In this document: piece by piece, positions 31,903 to 42,396 of the stretch
Position numbering within the stretch: the first letter of the stretch is position 1
Layout: every line of letters begins with the position of its first letter
Source of the DNA: Xiphydria camelus
Taxonomy: Eukaryota > Arthropoda > Insecta > Hymenoptera > Xiphydriidae
DNA length: 64,000 nt
Direction of reading: 5' to 3'
Assembly: GCA_963678675.1 (NCBI GenBank)
Contig: OY783195.1
Span: 12,746,505 to 12,810,504 of the forward strand
Position numbers and translations under genes: made by a program
Notes under the pieces: model-generated
What the model was told of the DNA's origin: nothing
Seen by the model: only the letters and a program-made list of their open reading frames with translations
Databases searched by the model: none

Positions 31903-32977
31903 TGTCCCGTTCGCACATCAAATTGACCTCCCCGATCGGTTTGACTGTGAATTCTCCAAACGACGTTAGCGTGGTCCTTGTTTTACCCACATCAAGGTGA
32001 AACTCATCCAAAATTTTCTTCGAAATATTATTGACTTCCGCACCCGTGTCCAACTTGAATTTAACGTTTGTTCCTTTAATCTTTAAATCCACGTACCAAG
32101 CTTTTCCATTCTCCTCTGACTTCTTCGAGATTTCATCAATAAAAAAATGATCCGCCTCAAACTGTTGGTTATTGTCGGAGCTTCTGTAGTTCTCTGATAC
32201 TTCATTAACAACACTTTTTTTGCATACCTTAGCAAAATGATTCAGTCCTTTACAATTCCTGCATTGTTGTCCGTAAGCCGGACATTTTCTCGGTTGATGC
32301 TTATAACCACAGAACTTGCATTCAAAAGTATTCGATGGCTCTGCTTGCTCTTCACTTTTCTTACTGCTCTGATGAGGTGTCTTTTTTACTGCACTAACCT
32401 CTACTGTTTCTTGCAAAATTTTAACTTGTTTATCACTGATTTCATTTACTCTGCACATTTCTATAACTTTTTTCAATGTTACATCTGTCTCTCTCAGTAG
32501 TCTACGTTGCAAGGCTCTATCTCTTATTCCACAGATTATCCTATCTCGAATTAAACCGTCCTTTTGTTCGCCAAAATCACACGTCACTGCTGCTGTTCTC
32601 AATGTAGTCAGGAACGTGTCAAAATTTTCACCTTCTTTTTGTGCCACTTGAAAAAAATTAAACCTCTCTACAGTTTGATTAACTTTTGGCAAGCAATATT
32701 TCTCAAATTTTTGCAGAACATCTTTCAAGACTTCAGGTTTTTCATCTTCTGCATATTCAAACGTGTTAAAAATTTCCATTGCATCATCACTCAACAAATT
32801 AAGCAAGATGGCGACACGTCTTTTGTCTGTTACCGTTTTGTCAGTGAGTCCAGTAGCTTCCAAATAATTTTCAAAACTATTCTTCCAATTTTTCCACACA
32901 ATATGCAGATCATTCGATCCTTTCAGATCCAACGGGGGTGGTGGTCTTAATGACGCCTCAATTCCAATCTTCGACAT
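31781..32977 (-). CDS. Gypsy gag and protease
   Basis: A 398-codon ORF starting at ATG 32977, about 100 bp after the 5' LTR. Residues 1-200 are a helical capsid-like Gag (WKNWKNSFENYLEATG, then LLNLLSDDAMEIFNTF). Two zinc knuckles follow at about 225-255 (CKFCGYKHQPRKC and CRNCKGLNHFAKVC). An aspartic protease follows with LDTGAEVN near 308. After about residue 357 the frame runs into the antisense-like end of the next frame, so the last 40 residues are probably not native. Gag packages RNA; the protease matures it. Confidence 0.92.
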   Translation of the reverse strand: MSKIGIEASLRPPPPLDLKGSNDLHIVWKNWKNSFENYLEATGLTDKTVTDKRRVAILLNLLSDDAMEIFNTFEYAEDEKPEVLKDVLQKFEKYCLPKVNQTVERFNFFQVAQKEGENFDTFLTTLRTAAVTCDFGEQKDGLIRDRIICGIRDRALQRRLLRETDVTLKKVIEMCRVNEISDKQVKILQETVEVSAVKKTPHQSSKKSEEQAEPSNTFECKFCGYKHQPRKCPAYGQQCRNCKGLNHFAKVCKKSVVNEVSENYRSSDNNQQFEADHFFIDEISKKSEENGKAWYVDLKIKGTNVKFKLDTGAEVNNISKKILDEFHLDVGKTRTTLTSFGEFTVKPIGEVNLMCERDNGRREREAGFRSGRCCVNPIARLSRLPCVGFSEESRYCAA

Positions 32978-33058
32978 GTTTCCTCTCTTTTCCTGTTTCT
33001 TATTCCTATAGTATGCTACTTATTCAATTTCAGTCCTCCTTGTATCGGTAAGACTTCA

Positions 33059-33076
33059 GTTTCACTTCTGACACCA
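33059..33076 (-). other. primer-binding site of the Gypsy element
   Basis: Immediately inside the 5' LTR, the minus strand reads TGGTGTCAGAAGTG, complementary to the 3' end of tRNA-Leu including CCA (animal tRNA-Leu CAA ends in CACTTCTGACA plus CCA). The match covers 14 bases. Confidence 0.8.
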
Positions 33077-33251
33077 TGTGATAGTTCTGACAGATATAGG
33101 TAATGAATATTTATTATAACGAAATAGAACATGTGTCTCTGTTACAATCTGCTTCCTCATGCCGTGATGTCGGCTTCCTAACTGACTCTCCCATGTGTCC
33201 GTCTGGTGGTGCCCTCTGTACTCTTACACTCTACTTATACTATCTGTCACA
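33077..33251 (-). repeat. 5' LTR of the Gypsy element
   Basis: 175 bp, TG to CA. Contains GTATAAG as a TATA-like box close to its minus-strand start and AATAAA further in. Confidence 0.95.
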
Positions 33252-33256
33252 ATAAT

Positions 33257-33906
33257 GTTTTAAGAACAAGAAAAAACAGTAGCTTTAAATGCAACCCCTA
33301 ATAGATGCAGGAAACTTAAATTTTGAAAATTATTATCTTAGGAACTAGCGACAGAGATTTATTGAAATTTTACAGATACGTGCAAAATATATAGTAAAAT
33401 AACATACAATTTTCATCAATTTCTGAATTATACATCATCACGAGCCAACAGCCTTAACTTCCTAATGAATTATAAAAATATTTGAAAAAAATTAAATTGT
33501 CTAATATTATATCAATTTTTTAAAAACTTTTCTTATATTTACATCCCGATAAATGTACTTATAATACGATACATTACAAGAAAATTCACAATTTGGTATT
33601 TATCTTGTCCTGATCCCCGATCATTTTTGACTTTCAAGGAATAACGAAAAGATGAGTTTATTGCATAAGCTGTGGAGTGTTTCTGTTGTATATCTGGACC
33701 TACCTTCACTAATCGCATATATGAAGCGATACGCCATGGTTAGTATGCACGGAGTGGAACTAACAACCACGTATATCCACACCAGTGAGGCCCGATCCAT
33801 CTGCATAACCAGTAGCGTGCCCATCTGTAATTTACATTAATTATTTCCAAACTACAATATGCCTTTCGGCATGGACATCAACCAATGGCGTAAATCTGCA
33901 GTAAGC

Positions 33907-33943
<37 letters not shown>

Positions 33944-34660
33944 GCAGATATCTAGTTCCCACATGATATATAAGGCTATAAGCGCAATAGTGGACTAACC
34001 TAAATTATATTAAATGGTAGGATATAGGTTTTAAGAAATGGCAAAAAATGTCTAATCCATAGTAATCATATTTGAATAAATTTTACCTCAAATCAACATG
34101 AGTTTGTAAAAGTTGACTTAAAGTAAATAAAAAAATGTTCAAAATTACAAAATAATGCCTAATTTGACTTTTCAATGTGGGTTAGTCCACTCTGGTTTTA
34201 TAAAATGTGAATTATATTTGAATATTATAAATATAACTACTCCATATTTAATTACAAATTTGATTACAAACTATGATTACTACAAAAAATAAGATCAAAA
34301 TAACTATACAAACAATAATAATTGCTTTCTTAACCTTAGTCATCATCGGATGGCCTAATTAGTTCTTCACCAATTGCTTGAGCCGATGATCTAATATTTT
34401 TTCAAAATCGTGATATATGGAAAGGATAAGTTCCAGTAGCTCAATAAGATTTTTCTTTTTTTATCATTTATGATATTGCCATGTTCGCGCCAAAGCTGCG
34501 CGACCGATAGCGTACTCATCGGCTAGGATCACGGTACCGAGGACCGGCGGCCTACGTGACGTTTTGCACGCGTGCACGTCCCCCTTCAGCGGAGGAAAGG
34601 CAGTGGAAGGACTAGTCCCGCTCTCTTGCGTCCGAACCGTGCTCCGGAACAGTCGTTGCG
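33257..34660. other. no gene recognised; (CT)n at 33910-33939
   Basis: AT-rich. The first part may be the 3' flank of the interrupted mariner copy. A (CT)15 microsatellite lies at 33910-33939. Short ORFs at 33621-33840 have no domain. Immediately before 34661 the sequence turns GC-rich. Confidence 0.5.
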
Positions 34661-34936
34661 TAAAGGCCGAGACAGACATGGCCGCACCGCGCCCGCAGCG
34701 ACTGTTGGCCGTGTGTCGGTCAACTGTCGGTGACGGCGACGCGAAAAGCCGGTGCCGACATAGCCGCGCCGCACCCGCACCGTGTTTTTGGCCGTGTATT
34801 GGAGTTGCGTCGTACGTACACAACGAAACAGAACCGACTAGTCCCTACCTAACCACGCCGACGCCACCGCACCGAGGCCGCACCGTGCCTGACTAGTTTC
34901 GTTTACTTTTTGACGGGCGCGGTGCGGTCTCGAGAG

Positions 34937-35610
34937 TTAACTTTCGAGTGCAAAGGGTTTATAAAATAATTAAATCTATATTTTTATTTTTATAAATGAA
35001 ATAATCAATTAATTACACTTTTTACATATCTGACTGGTTTCTCTTTCATGCATTTTCCGCAGACAAATTTTTTAAAAATTATGCAAGTTTGAGTGGTTTT
35101 ATTATCCGTGTACCTACAATCTTATTTGGCATTTCCTTCGTGATTGGGAATTATTGCTTGGGCTGCTTGATGTTCCTTCTTGTAGGTTTTCCTTTTCTTT
35201 TTCAAGGAATTCGTAATACTCTGTGACGAGTTCATCTGCAATTATCTGCACTTCAATTATTAAAATATTTACACAGTTTTCTAAACTTATTGCTGGAATT
35301 TTTTAATTCAAATTAACTTTAAAACCAATTATTTCAGACCTACCAAAAATTTACTTAAACCCTTTTACTTCCAGGCCCCTCAATTGTAACAGGAAACGCT
35401 GTCTTTGTATCTTTATTCCAGTTGTTGCCTGATAGAGTATCCATGCATTGATTTCAGCGAAATCCAGGATATTGAAAAATACGTGTACAGGCTATCTATT
35501 GCATTTTGATTTCACGCTATATTTTCGCGCCATTAGGTGAACCATATCGACGCGAAATTTAGTCTTATTATAATAACTAATTGTTTCGGGTATTAGCTTT
35601 CTATTAGTTT
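34937..35610 (-). pseudogene. piggyBac transposase, C-terminal half
   Basis: Minus-strand reading from about 35605: PETISYYNKTKFRVDMVHLM, then ARKYSVKSK, a TAG stop near 35491, VHVFFNILDFAEINAWILYQ and LLQLRGLE. This is the conserved C-terminal part of piggyBac transposases (VDxxDxM and NAWILY patterns; a histidine replaces the usual residue). A last exon (about 35340 to 35000) ends with a zinc-binding cysteine-rich domain, as in the inverted copy. The element 3' end is AACCCTTTGCACTCGAAAG, then TTAA at 34937-34940. Broken by a stop. Confidence 0.8.
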
Positions 35611-36133
35611 TGGTTTTGATGCATTTATGTTTTTAACTTAGTACCGTAACTTTTTTTGTTGGTTACCAGACATAATAGTCCAGGCAACGAAGACCGAAAA
35701 AGGCCAAATAGCAGAAAAAAATTCCTAAAAACGGTAGTCGGAATTTTTAAGTGAATTTTTGGTCGGTCTGAAATAATTGACTTTAAAGTTAACTTGAATT
35801 AAAAAATTCCAGCAATAAATTTAGAAAACTGTGTAAATATTTTAATAATTTTAGTGTAGATACTTGCAGATGGACTCATCACAGAGTATTACAAATTCCT
35901 TGAAGAAGAAAAGGAAAACCTTCAAGAAGGAACATCAAGCAGCCCAAGCAATAATTCCCAATCACGAAGAAAATGCCAAATAAGATTGTAGGTACACGGA
36001 TAATTAAACCACTAAAACTTGCATAATTTGTAAAAAATTTGTCTGCGGAAAATGCATGAAAGAGAAACCAGTCATGATATGTAAAAATTGTAATTAATTG
36101 ATTATTTAATTTATAAACATAAAAATATATTTG
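34969..36133. repeat. long inverted repeat of the piggyBac 3' exon
   Basis: Arms 34969-35358 and 35748-36133 are reverse complements at roughly 90%. Both include the exon coding for the cysteine-rich tail (right arm, plus strand: CIICKKFVCGKCMKEKP, then VMICKNCN and a stop near 36096). The 390-bp loop contains the more upstream transposase exon (left copy only). Confidence 0.85.
35880..36096 (+). pseudogene. piggyBac cysteine-rich tail, inverted copy
   Basis: The last exon in plus orientation carries a C-x2-C, C-x2-C, C-x2-C zinc-binding arrangement (CIIC, CGKC, CKNC) typical of piggyBac C-terminal domains, which bind the element's terminal repeats. A stop follows. No upstream transposase exon is attached, so this is a duplicated end. 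Confidence 0.75.
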
Positions 36134-36462
36134 ATTATTTTATTAGAAATAATATATATTGCGAATTATTTCTTTTAATGTGAATTAAGAATTTTTTTCT
36201 AAAAATCAACATTTATTTCATAAGAATATGTATGGAAGCTCTTATAGGAGGAACAGATTGAAACTTCGTACATCCGACCGTGCCCGTGAAAAAGTAAAAC
36301 GGCGCGGTGCGGGCTCGGTGCGGTGGTGTCGGCGCGGTGTCGTTGCGGTTAGGTGGGGACTGGGCGGTTCTATTCCGTTCTGTAACTTTCTCACCGTGTG
36401 ATGGCCAACACTCGGTGCGGGCGCGGCGCGGGCGCGGTGCGGCTATGTCTGTCTAGGCCTTA

Positions 36463-36771
36463 AGGCGTGCTCGCATTCTTTTGTACTCGCGATTCCCAAC
36501 TAAAACGTCCTCTGGATTAATCGCGTTGCATCGCGTAATTGCGTATCCACTGTGATCTTTTCGCTTCCGTATAGCTAGTAAATCTGTGCGCATCGAGCCG
36601 ACTGTATCTCGCGTAGTTTCTAAGTTTAGTGTATTAAGGATATCTGTGACCACGTGCGCTTAAGGAGTATCCGACTCTCTCGGGTTTCCGTACCAGACCG
36701 ATCCTCATTCTCCTTCCTGACGGAACAGCCAGTAGGATACAACAATGGGACTTTATTTTCCCCTGTGAAGT
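36463..36771. other. no gene recognised
   Basis: The 66-codon minus ORF at 36453-36653 could be a further exon of the neighbouring DUF7869-like gene but shows no recognisable motif. Confidence 0.4.
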
Positions 36772-37917
36772 TTATTGCCTTTTACTTATGTCAGCTGTGT
36801 CGAAATAGAGATCTTCTGTATTTGAATATTTATACTGAATCGTATAAGGTGACTCTTTTCTGAACCATAACCATTGGATTTTAAGCCACTCTACCTTGGT
36901 TCTGGCTTCCGAAATTTTTCTGTTGGTTATGTTACGTTCAAGTACTTTAGTGGAAATAAAATCAGATGTTTTCATTTCTATGACTGTAAAGGGGTTTTTC
37001 TTCCTAGCATTTCTGATTACCGCTTGCCACTCATTGAGTATAAAAATATGAGGATTAAATTTTTTCTCTTTTTCTAATAATCCCAAATCTTGATCGCAAG
37101 GTAAGTATGAAAGACCACTGACTAAAAATTTATGGTCTATCTTTTCCACGTTAAAATTTGGAGATGCAGTGATGTAGTTGCATAATAATGACAGCATTAT
37201 ATTGCGGTTCTGACCTCCGCACTGGTCCGAATACAATATAAGGCTTTTTGAAGTCACGAACTTTTTTATGTAATACAAAAAACAAGAACCAACCTCTTGA
37301 GGACCTCTTGAAGCAACTGTTTCATCCCAAACAAACATAAATGAGTTATCAGTACCCATATCATGAATATTAAAGCAGTATGTCCATAACTGCCTTTTGT
37401 AATAAACAATTCCCGCACTTAATACAGGTGTGGGTAGGGTTTTCATCAAGTCGACGCAAATCACAGATGCTTCTCCACTTTTTGCAAGGGCAGCGTCATT
37501 TCGTAGACCATCTCTAGCACTCTGAGCCTTTCTTTGATGTAGTTCTTTTTCAAATTCAAGTTGTTATTTTTTCGTTTCATCTGTCGCTTTCAGCTCATAG
37601 TTGAATAGATCACACTTCTTACAAGAGTCTGTGATCGGAGGATGGAAGTGCAAGTTATACTCTTTATTTAAAGTTTCTCGAAAAATAAAATAGGACACCG
37701 GGTCCCTCCCTCTCATCTCATCCTTATACAGTTCGTACATCTTACCGAAGCTAATCCGGCGAAAGATATTTTCTGCGGCTGTTTTTTTCTCTAGCATAGT
37801 GAGATTCATAGCATGGACATTTTTCGATAAATGCCTCCACCACATTTTTCCTTTCGATGGTTGTCTTATTGTGTGATGGATGCCTCCCACGTCTGTCGCA
37901 TGGCGGTGATGTTCCAA
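36772..37917 (-). pseudogene. DUF7869-like protein gene with one in-frame stop
   Basis: One minus-strand frame spans 382 codons from 37917 to the stop at 36772, interrupted only by TAA at 37564-37566. The first part (FIFRETLNKEYNLHFHPP, then CKKCDLF) and the second (DLMKTLPTPVLSAGIVYYKR, then MFVWDETVASRGPQEVGSC and LILYSDQCGGQNRN) match the DUF7869 family, which is multi-copy in insects. It resembles an RNase H-fold, transposase-like domain with conserved acidic residues in WDE and SDQCGGQN; that functional idea is inference. The N-terminal part of typical members seems to be missing beyond 37917. The single stop suggests recent inactivation or a sequence error. Confidence 0.7.
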
Positions 37918-38390
37918 CTGATTTATTCTTTAGTAGGTAATCTATCTATTCTACCAGCAGAAATTTGAAAAACGACTTGAAAAAATGGCTGGCACACTTT
38001 TTGCTCTACTCCATTTTCATCAGGCATATAATAGATTCTAGTTTTCTGTCTGCGGGGATCTTGATTTTGTGTATATGTATGTAACTTATTAGAATCGAGT
38101 ACCTATTAGAATCAACTTTTATTTCAGCTACCAGTAGATATTCTGTTATAATTGTAGTATTTTCTACAAGTGAAAGGGACTTGTTTGAGGAATTTTAAGA
38201 GTCAGGGTATTCAGAAGTCGGTATAGAAACATTCGACGCTGAGAAGGACTGACGGAGACGACGATAGTGAACATTTATTGAGCACTGTCAGAATTAGCTT
38301 CTATCCCGGAATTGGTAAGCCTTTGCGAACATTTTTGACAGTTTCTTACTGTAGAAAGAGACTAGGTAAGAGGATAATACGAGGGTGTAT
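37918..38390. other. no gene recognised
   Basis: No ORF or repeat of note. It could contain a decayed upstream exon of the DUF7869-like gene. Confidence 0.4.
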
Positions 38391-39115
38391 CAAATATAAG
38401 CGGGATTAACTTTTTCTTTTTTTAATTACGGAGTTGATATGCAGATGGCCTGTACCATTAGGGAGAGGGGAGAACCGATTGTAATTCGCTCGAGTCCCTT
38501 CAGTATGAAAAGAAACTATGAGTCAGAGAAGTGCATGGAGCAACGGATTATAATCAAATTTTTGGCCAAGGAGGTGGTGAATCCGACCGAAATTTTGCGG
38601 CGATTACAGGCACAGTTCGGAGACAACACCCTGTCAAGAACCCGCGTGTTTGCACGACAAAAAGAATTTTCTAGAGGACGTGAAAAGGTCGAGAACGAGA
38701 GCTATGCTCGCCGCCCAAGGACGACTGTGACCGAAGCCAACATTGAGTCGGTACGAAATCCCATGGCTTTCCCCACGATCGACGCACGATTAATGCACAA
38801 TATTTTTGTGAATTACTGGATGCTGCGAGATTGTCATTTCGAAGGAAAGGAAAGAAGCAATCGGTCAGAAGTGTCATTCTTTTTCATGACAACGCCAGGC
38901 CTCATGTCGTCAATGCCACAAGGCTAAAATTGGATGCATTAGGCTGGGAAATGCTGGAACATCCGCCATATAGTCCCGAATTGTCTCCTTGTGACTTCCA
39001 TCTTTTTAGACCCCTCAAAGAAGCGCTTGGAGGGCAACGTTTCGACGACAACGACGCGGTGGAAGCATTTGTGCTCCAATGGCTCCAATACAAACGATTA
39101 TTAAACTATACGGAG
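38391..39115 (+). pseudogene. mariner-family transposase, internally deleted
   Basis: The left end GAGGGTGTATCAAATATAAG resembles a mariner-type TIR. The N-terminal helix-turn-helix region is well preserved (QRIIIKFLAKEVVNPTEIL, then DNTLSRTRVF and ENESYARRPRT). The C-terminal block is in another frame (VILFHDNARPHV with the second catalytic D, then HPPYSPELSPCDFHLFRPLK). The central part with the first catalytic aspartate is deleted and the two parts overlap in different frames at 38831-38927. The copy is dead. Confidence 0.85.
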
Positions 39116-39289
39116 CGTCTGTCACATTCACCACTATTGAGATTCATTACTCCGATTGCACTGAATTATCACTTTTTATTAACAAGCGCGTCCGAGGATC
39201 GAAATAAACGCGAGGGAAATCGTTACGAGAATGGAAATATTTTATTCACTTTGAAAACCATGACCAAACATACAAGGAATATATTCTCT

Positions 39290-40915
39290 CACATACATTT
39301 GATGGCGTATGCGTGTACTCGCATCTGTGTAGACATTTCCGATCATGGCCGACTATCGCCGAAGATAGGCGGAATTAGAGTGACATTTTGACATATATAC
39401 AGGGTGGACCAGGTTAAACGTCATTTTTTTGATATGTGATAGAACAACAAAAAAAAAAGTACTCATAAGAAAATTTTTTTCAAAAATGTTTCCTAACAAA
39501 GATACAGGGTGTCAAAGTTTCGAAAAAAAATGGTTTTCTCATCATAACTTCTAAACTACTTGATCGATTTTCATAAAATTTCGCACACAGGCTAATGTAG
39601 AACAGCTCTAAGCAACAATTAAATAATTTTTAAAAACTCTCCAGTGGCATAGATACTAGGGGCCGGTACCCCCCTTTCCCCCTCCCAATCTTCGGCGCCA
39701 CTGGATATTTTGCAAAGAAAATTTAATTATTGGATTCCCCGTTTAATTTAGAGAAAAAAATCACCCTTGCAAGTTTTTGATTTATGGCTTCGTTTTTGAG
39801 ATATTTATTTTAATTTATAGGGTTGCGAGCAGGCCAAAGCTAGGTTGAACTCCATTAATTGTGATATGTGATAGAGCAACAAAAAAAAATAGATTCTCAT
39901 GAGAAAATTTGTTTCAAAAATGTTTCCTAACAAAGATATAGGGTGTCAAAGTTTCGAAAAAAAAAATAGTTTTCTCATTCCCCTTTCCTCCTTCCCAATC
40001 TTCGGCTTCACTGGATATTTTGCAAAGAAAATTTAATTATTTTATTCCCCGTTTAATTTAAAGAAAAAAATCACCCTTGCAAATTTTTGATTTGTGACTT
40101 CGTTTTTGAGATTTTTTCTTTAAATTAAACGCAACCCTATAAATTAAAATAAATATCTCAAAAACGAAGCCATAAATCAAAAATTTGCAAGGGTGATTTT
40201 TTTCTCTAAATTAAACGGGGAATCCAATAATTAAATTCTCTTTGCAAAATGTCCAGTGGCGCCGAAGATTGGGGGGGGGGGGAAATGAGGGTACCGGCCC
40301 CTAGTATCTACGCCACTGGAGAATTTTTAAAAATTATTTAATTATTGCTTAGAGCTGTTCTACATTACCCTGTGTGCGAAATTTCATGGAAACCGATCAA
40401 GTAGTTTAGAAGTTATGATGAGAAAACAATTTTTTTTCGAAACTTTGACACCCTGTATCTTTGTTACGAAACATTTTTGAAAAAAATTGTCATATGAAAG
40501 TCGACATTTTTTTTTGGTTGTTCTATCACATATAAAAAAAAATGACGTTTAACCTGGTCCACCCTGTATATATTGCCCGAGAAATCGGATTCTCGACTTT
40601 CAGGCGGCAGGGGCGTGGCTTAGCGTTGCTAAGGGCGAATCTCTGTTAATATTTAACTTATAACATTTATTCTGGTCTCTATTAATAGAGAATAGTCGAT
40701 TTATATGGCGTAACTAAGCATAGCTTTGGTTATAACCGTATATTTATTGAGAAAATTCGATGTAAAATTTGAGGGGTGAAGGGGGCAGACATTTTTCCTG
40801 TAAAGATACACGGGTGCTCGCTCGCTGCGACAGCGCTGTCGGCGTCGTTCTGACGAACTACTTGAATGAACATGCCGCGAGACACTACCGTGTCTCTTGA
40901 TCGCTCGGATATAGC
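39290..40915. repeat. dispersed repeat copy A, split by a palindromic insertion
   Basis: 39290-39397 plus 40569-40915 match the uninterrupted copy at about 43640-44169. Shared blocks include TCGCCGAAGAT, TGACATTTTGACATATA, TTATATGGCGTAACTAAG and CATGCCGCGAGACACTACCG. Identity is high but with many small differences. Confidence 0.8.
39394..40572. mobile_element. 1.2-kb palindromic element, CAGGGTGG-ended
   Basis: Arms of about 430 bp (39399-39835 and 40130-40567) are near-perfect inverted repeats starting ACAGGGTGGACCAGGTTAAA. A partial third copy of the arm lies in direct orientation at about 39865-40125. TATA-type target sequence flanks both ends. The intact paralogous site at 43840 lacks the insertion. 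Confidence 0.9.
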
Positions 40916-41130
40916 TACCGTAGACTGGGGTTACTTTGTGACTGAAGGGGTTACATTGTGACAGAGCATAAAATTATAAACTCTCAAATTTTGAGCCCAC
41001 CCATAGTTGCACACCCATTAGGTACCGGCGAAGTATTTTTTTAAATTTGGGCGCAAAATTTGTGTTTATAATTTTATGCTCTGTCACAATGTAACCCCCA
41101 ACAGTCACAAAGTAACCCCACTTTACGGTA
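40916..41130. mobile_element. short MITE
   Basis: TACCGTAGACTGGGGTTACT at left and AGTAACCCCACTTTACGGTA at right are inverted. The repeat runs about 65 bp inward through GACAGAGCATAAAATTATAA. A 75-bp loop separates the arms. Confidence 0.85.
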
Positions 41131-41337
41131 TATATTATATTTCTGTACATTTTGTCTGAATCATTATAATGGTGAGCGATATTTTTGTAATATATGAGAT
41201 ATAATATATATTACAGTATAGCTCTCCGTGTGTTCCTACCTTAAATATGACTCATCGCCAGCCTTCCTCACCGCCCTTACGCGCGTGTAGGTATGACCTT
41301 GAGTTAGATTGCTATTCAATACCCGTGCAGCATGCAC

Positions 41338-41575
41338 ATCGCGTAGTAGTCCAAGAGCCAGCGCCTAAAAAAGTCTCTGAATTTACTAAGCCTAGTTTTT
41401 TTTACAGTTTATTACACTGATTGTGTAGACTAACATACTGCGGTCAGTCAAGCGAAACTTAGAACAGGTGTCTCAGGGACGCTATCAAAGTTGTCGTTCC
41501 TGCCGGGGTAATAATATGAATTTACTAAGGTTGAAAATCGGTATACAACTTGTATATTGCATATAAAAAGTAAAA
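41338..41575. repeat. repeat copy shared, inverted, with 54190-54425
   Basis: CTTACAACTTGTATATTGCA, ACTGCGGTCAGTCAAGCGAA and GACGCTATCAAAGTTGTCG stretches recur in reverse complement at 54190-54425 at about 95% identity. Confidence 0.85.
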
Positions 41576-41599
41576 AGCATCATTTGAAAGGAAAATTAT

Positions 41600-41738
41600 T
41601 AGGTTCGTTCCAACAAACACGAGAACTGATTCTGAAATTGACGGAGTGTGCGCAGTTTGACTTTTGGGACGGCTAGGTCAGACTGCGCAGTCTCCGTTGA
41701 GTTCAGAACCAGTTCTCGTATTAGTTGGAACGAACCTA
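41600..41738. mobile_element. 139-bp MITE, copy 1
   Basis: TAGGTTCGTTCCAACAAACA at left and GTTGGAACGAACCTA at right. TIRs of about 45 bp include ACGAGAACTG. Confidence 0.9.
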
Positions 41739-42020
41739 TTGTAAATCAAGTTACTACAAAATTCGACTAAAAAAATTTATAAAAAAATTTTAATAAAAAA
41801 GAACTAGCCGCGTTTAAGAGAGTGTTCATATTATGTCCACTATATACTGGTGGAATCATATAAGAGTGTATGAATTTATTTATAATCATAAGTGCATAAA
41901 CATCGAGTATAATTCTGTGTCTGAATTTTTTATTTTGAAGTAAAAAAACGCGGCGTTCTTTTTTATTAAAATTTATTTATAAATTTTTTTAGTCGAATTT
42001 TGTAGTAACTTGATTTAGAA

Positions 42021-42159
42021 TAGGTTCGTTCCAACTAACACGAGAACTGGTTCTGAACTCAACGGAGTCTGCGCTGTCTGACCTAGCCGTCCCAAAAGTC
42101 AAACTGCGCACATTCCGTCGAGTTCAGAACCAGTTCTCGTGTTTGCTGGAACGAACCTA
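42021..42159. mobile_element. 139-bp MITE, copy 2
   Basis: Same length and ends as copy 1, in the opposite arm of the palindrome. Confidence 0.9.
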
Positions 42160-42396
42160 ATTATTTTCCTTTCAAATGATGCTTTTTACTTTTTATATAT
42201 AAATCTTGAACATGGCGATCTTAATTGATTTCAAATCTTTTTTGGAGAGTATTTTACGTATCAATTTTTGTTGGCACTGAATGAACATGCTGCCTTTTTT
42301 TTTACAGAGAATCTGTTTTTGTGCGGGGATTTCACTACTTTTTGGAATTTATTCATCAGGAGAATATGTACATATAGGAGAATAGCTTTTTATTAT

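Larger units (their letters stand above)
28788..33256 (-). mobile_element. Gypsy (Metaviridae-type) LTR retrotransposon, near full length
   Basis: Two 175-bp LTRs (28793-28967 and 33077-33251) differ by a single base (A or C near 28836/33120), start TGTGA and end TCACA, and are flanked by the 5-bp duplication ATAAT (28788-28792 and 33252-33256). The primer site, polypurine tract, gag and pol are in the expected minus-strand order. No envelope-like ORF is present. Near-identical LTRs imply a recent insertion. Two frame breaks interrupt gag-pol, so this copy is either defective or uses recoding at one of them. Confidence 0.95.
34661..36462. mobile_element. GC-rich palindromic element with internal piggyBac
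   Basis: Outer arms 34661-34930 and about 36270-36462 are inverted repeats that begin TAAAGGCCGAGACAGACATG and end CATGTCTGTC-like TATGTCTGTCTAGGCCTTA. They share CCGCACCGCGCCCGC, TTGGCC and a CCTAACC block. Between them lie two inverted copies of a piggyBac 3' region. The arms have no coding capacity and the superfamily of the outer element is unknown. Confidence 0.75.
41565..42203. mobile_element. palindromic element with about 250-bp arms
   Basis: 41565-41815 and 41950-42203 are nearly perfect reverse complements (outer AAAAAGTAAAAAGCATCATT; inner TTTTAATAAAAAAGAAC and counterpart), with a 130-bp loop. Each arm contains a complete 139-bp MITE. Confidence 0.9.

Noticed and set aside
32237..32950. 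Plus-strand ORFs of 87 and 128 codons
   Set aside because: Antisense shadows of the Gypsy gag gene.
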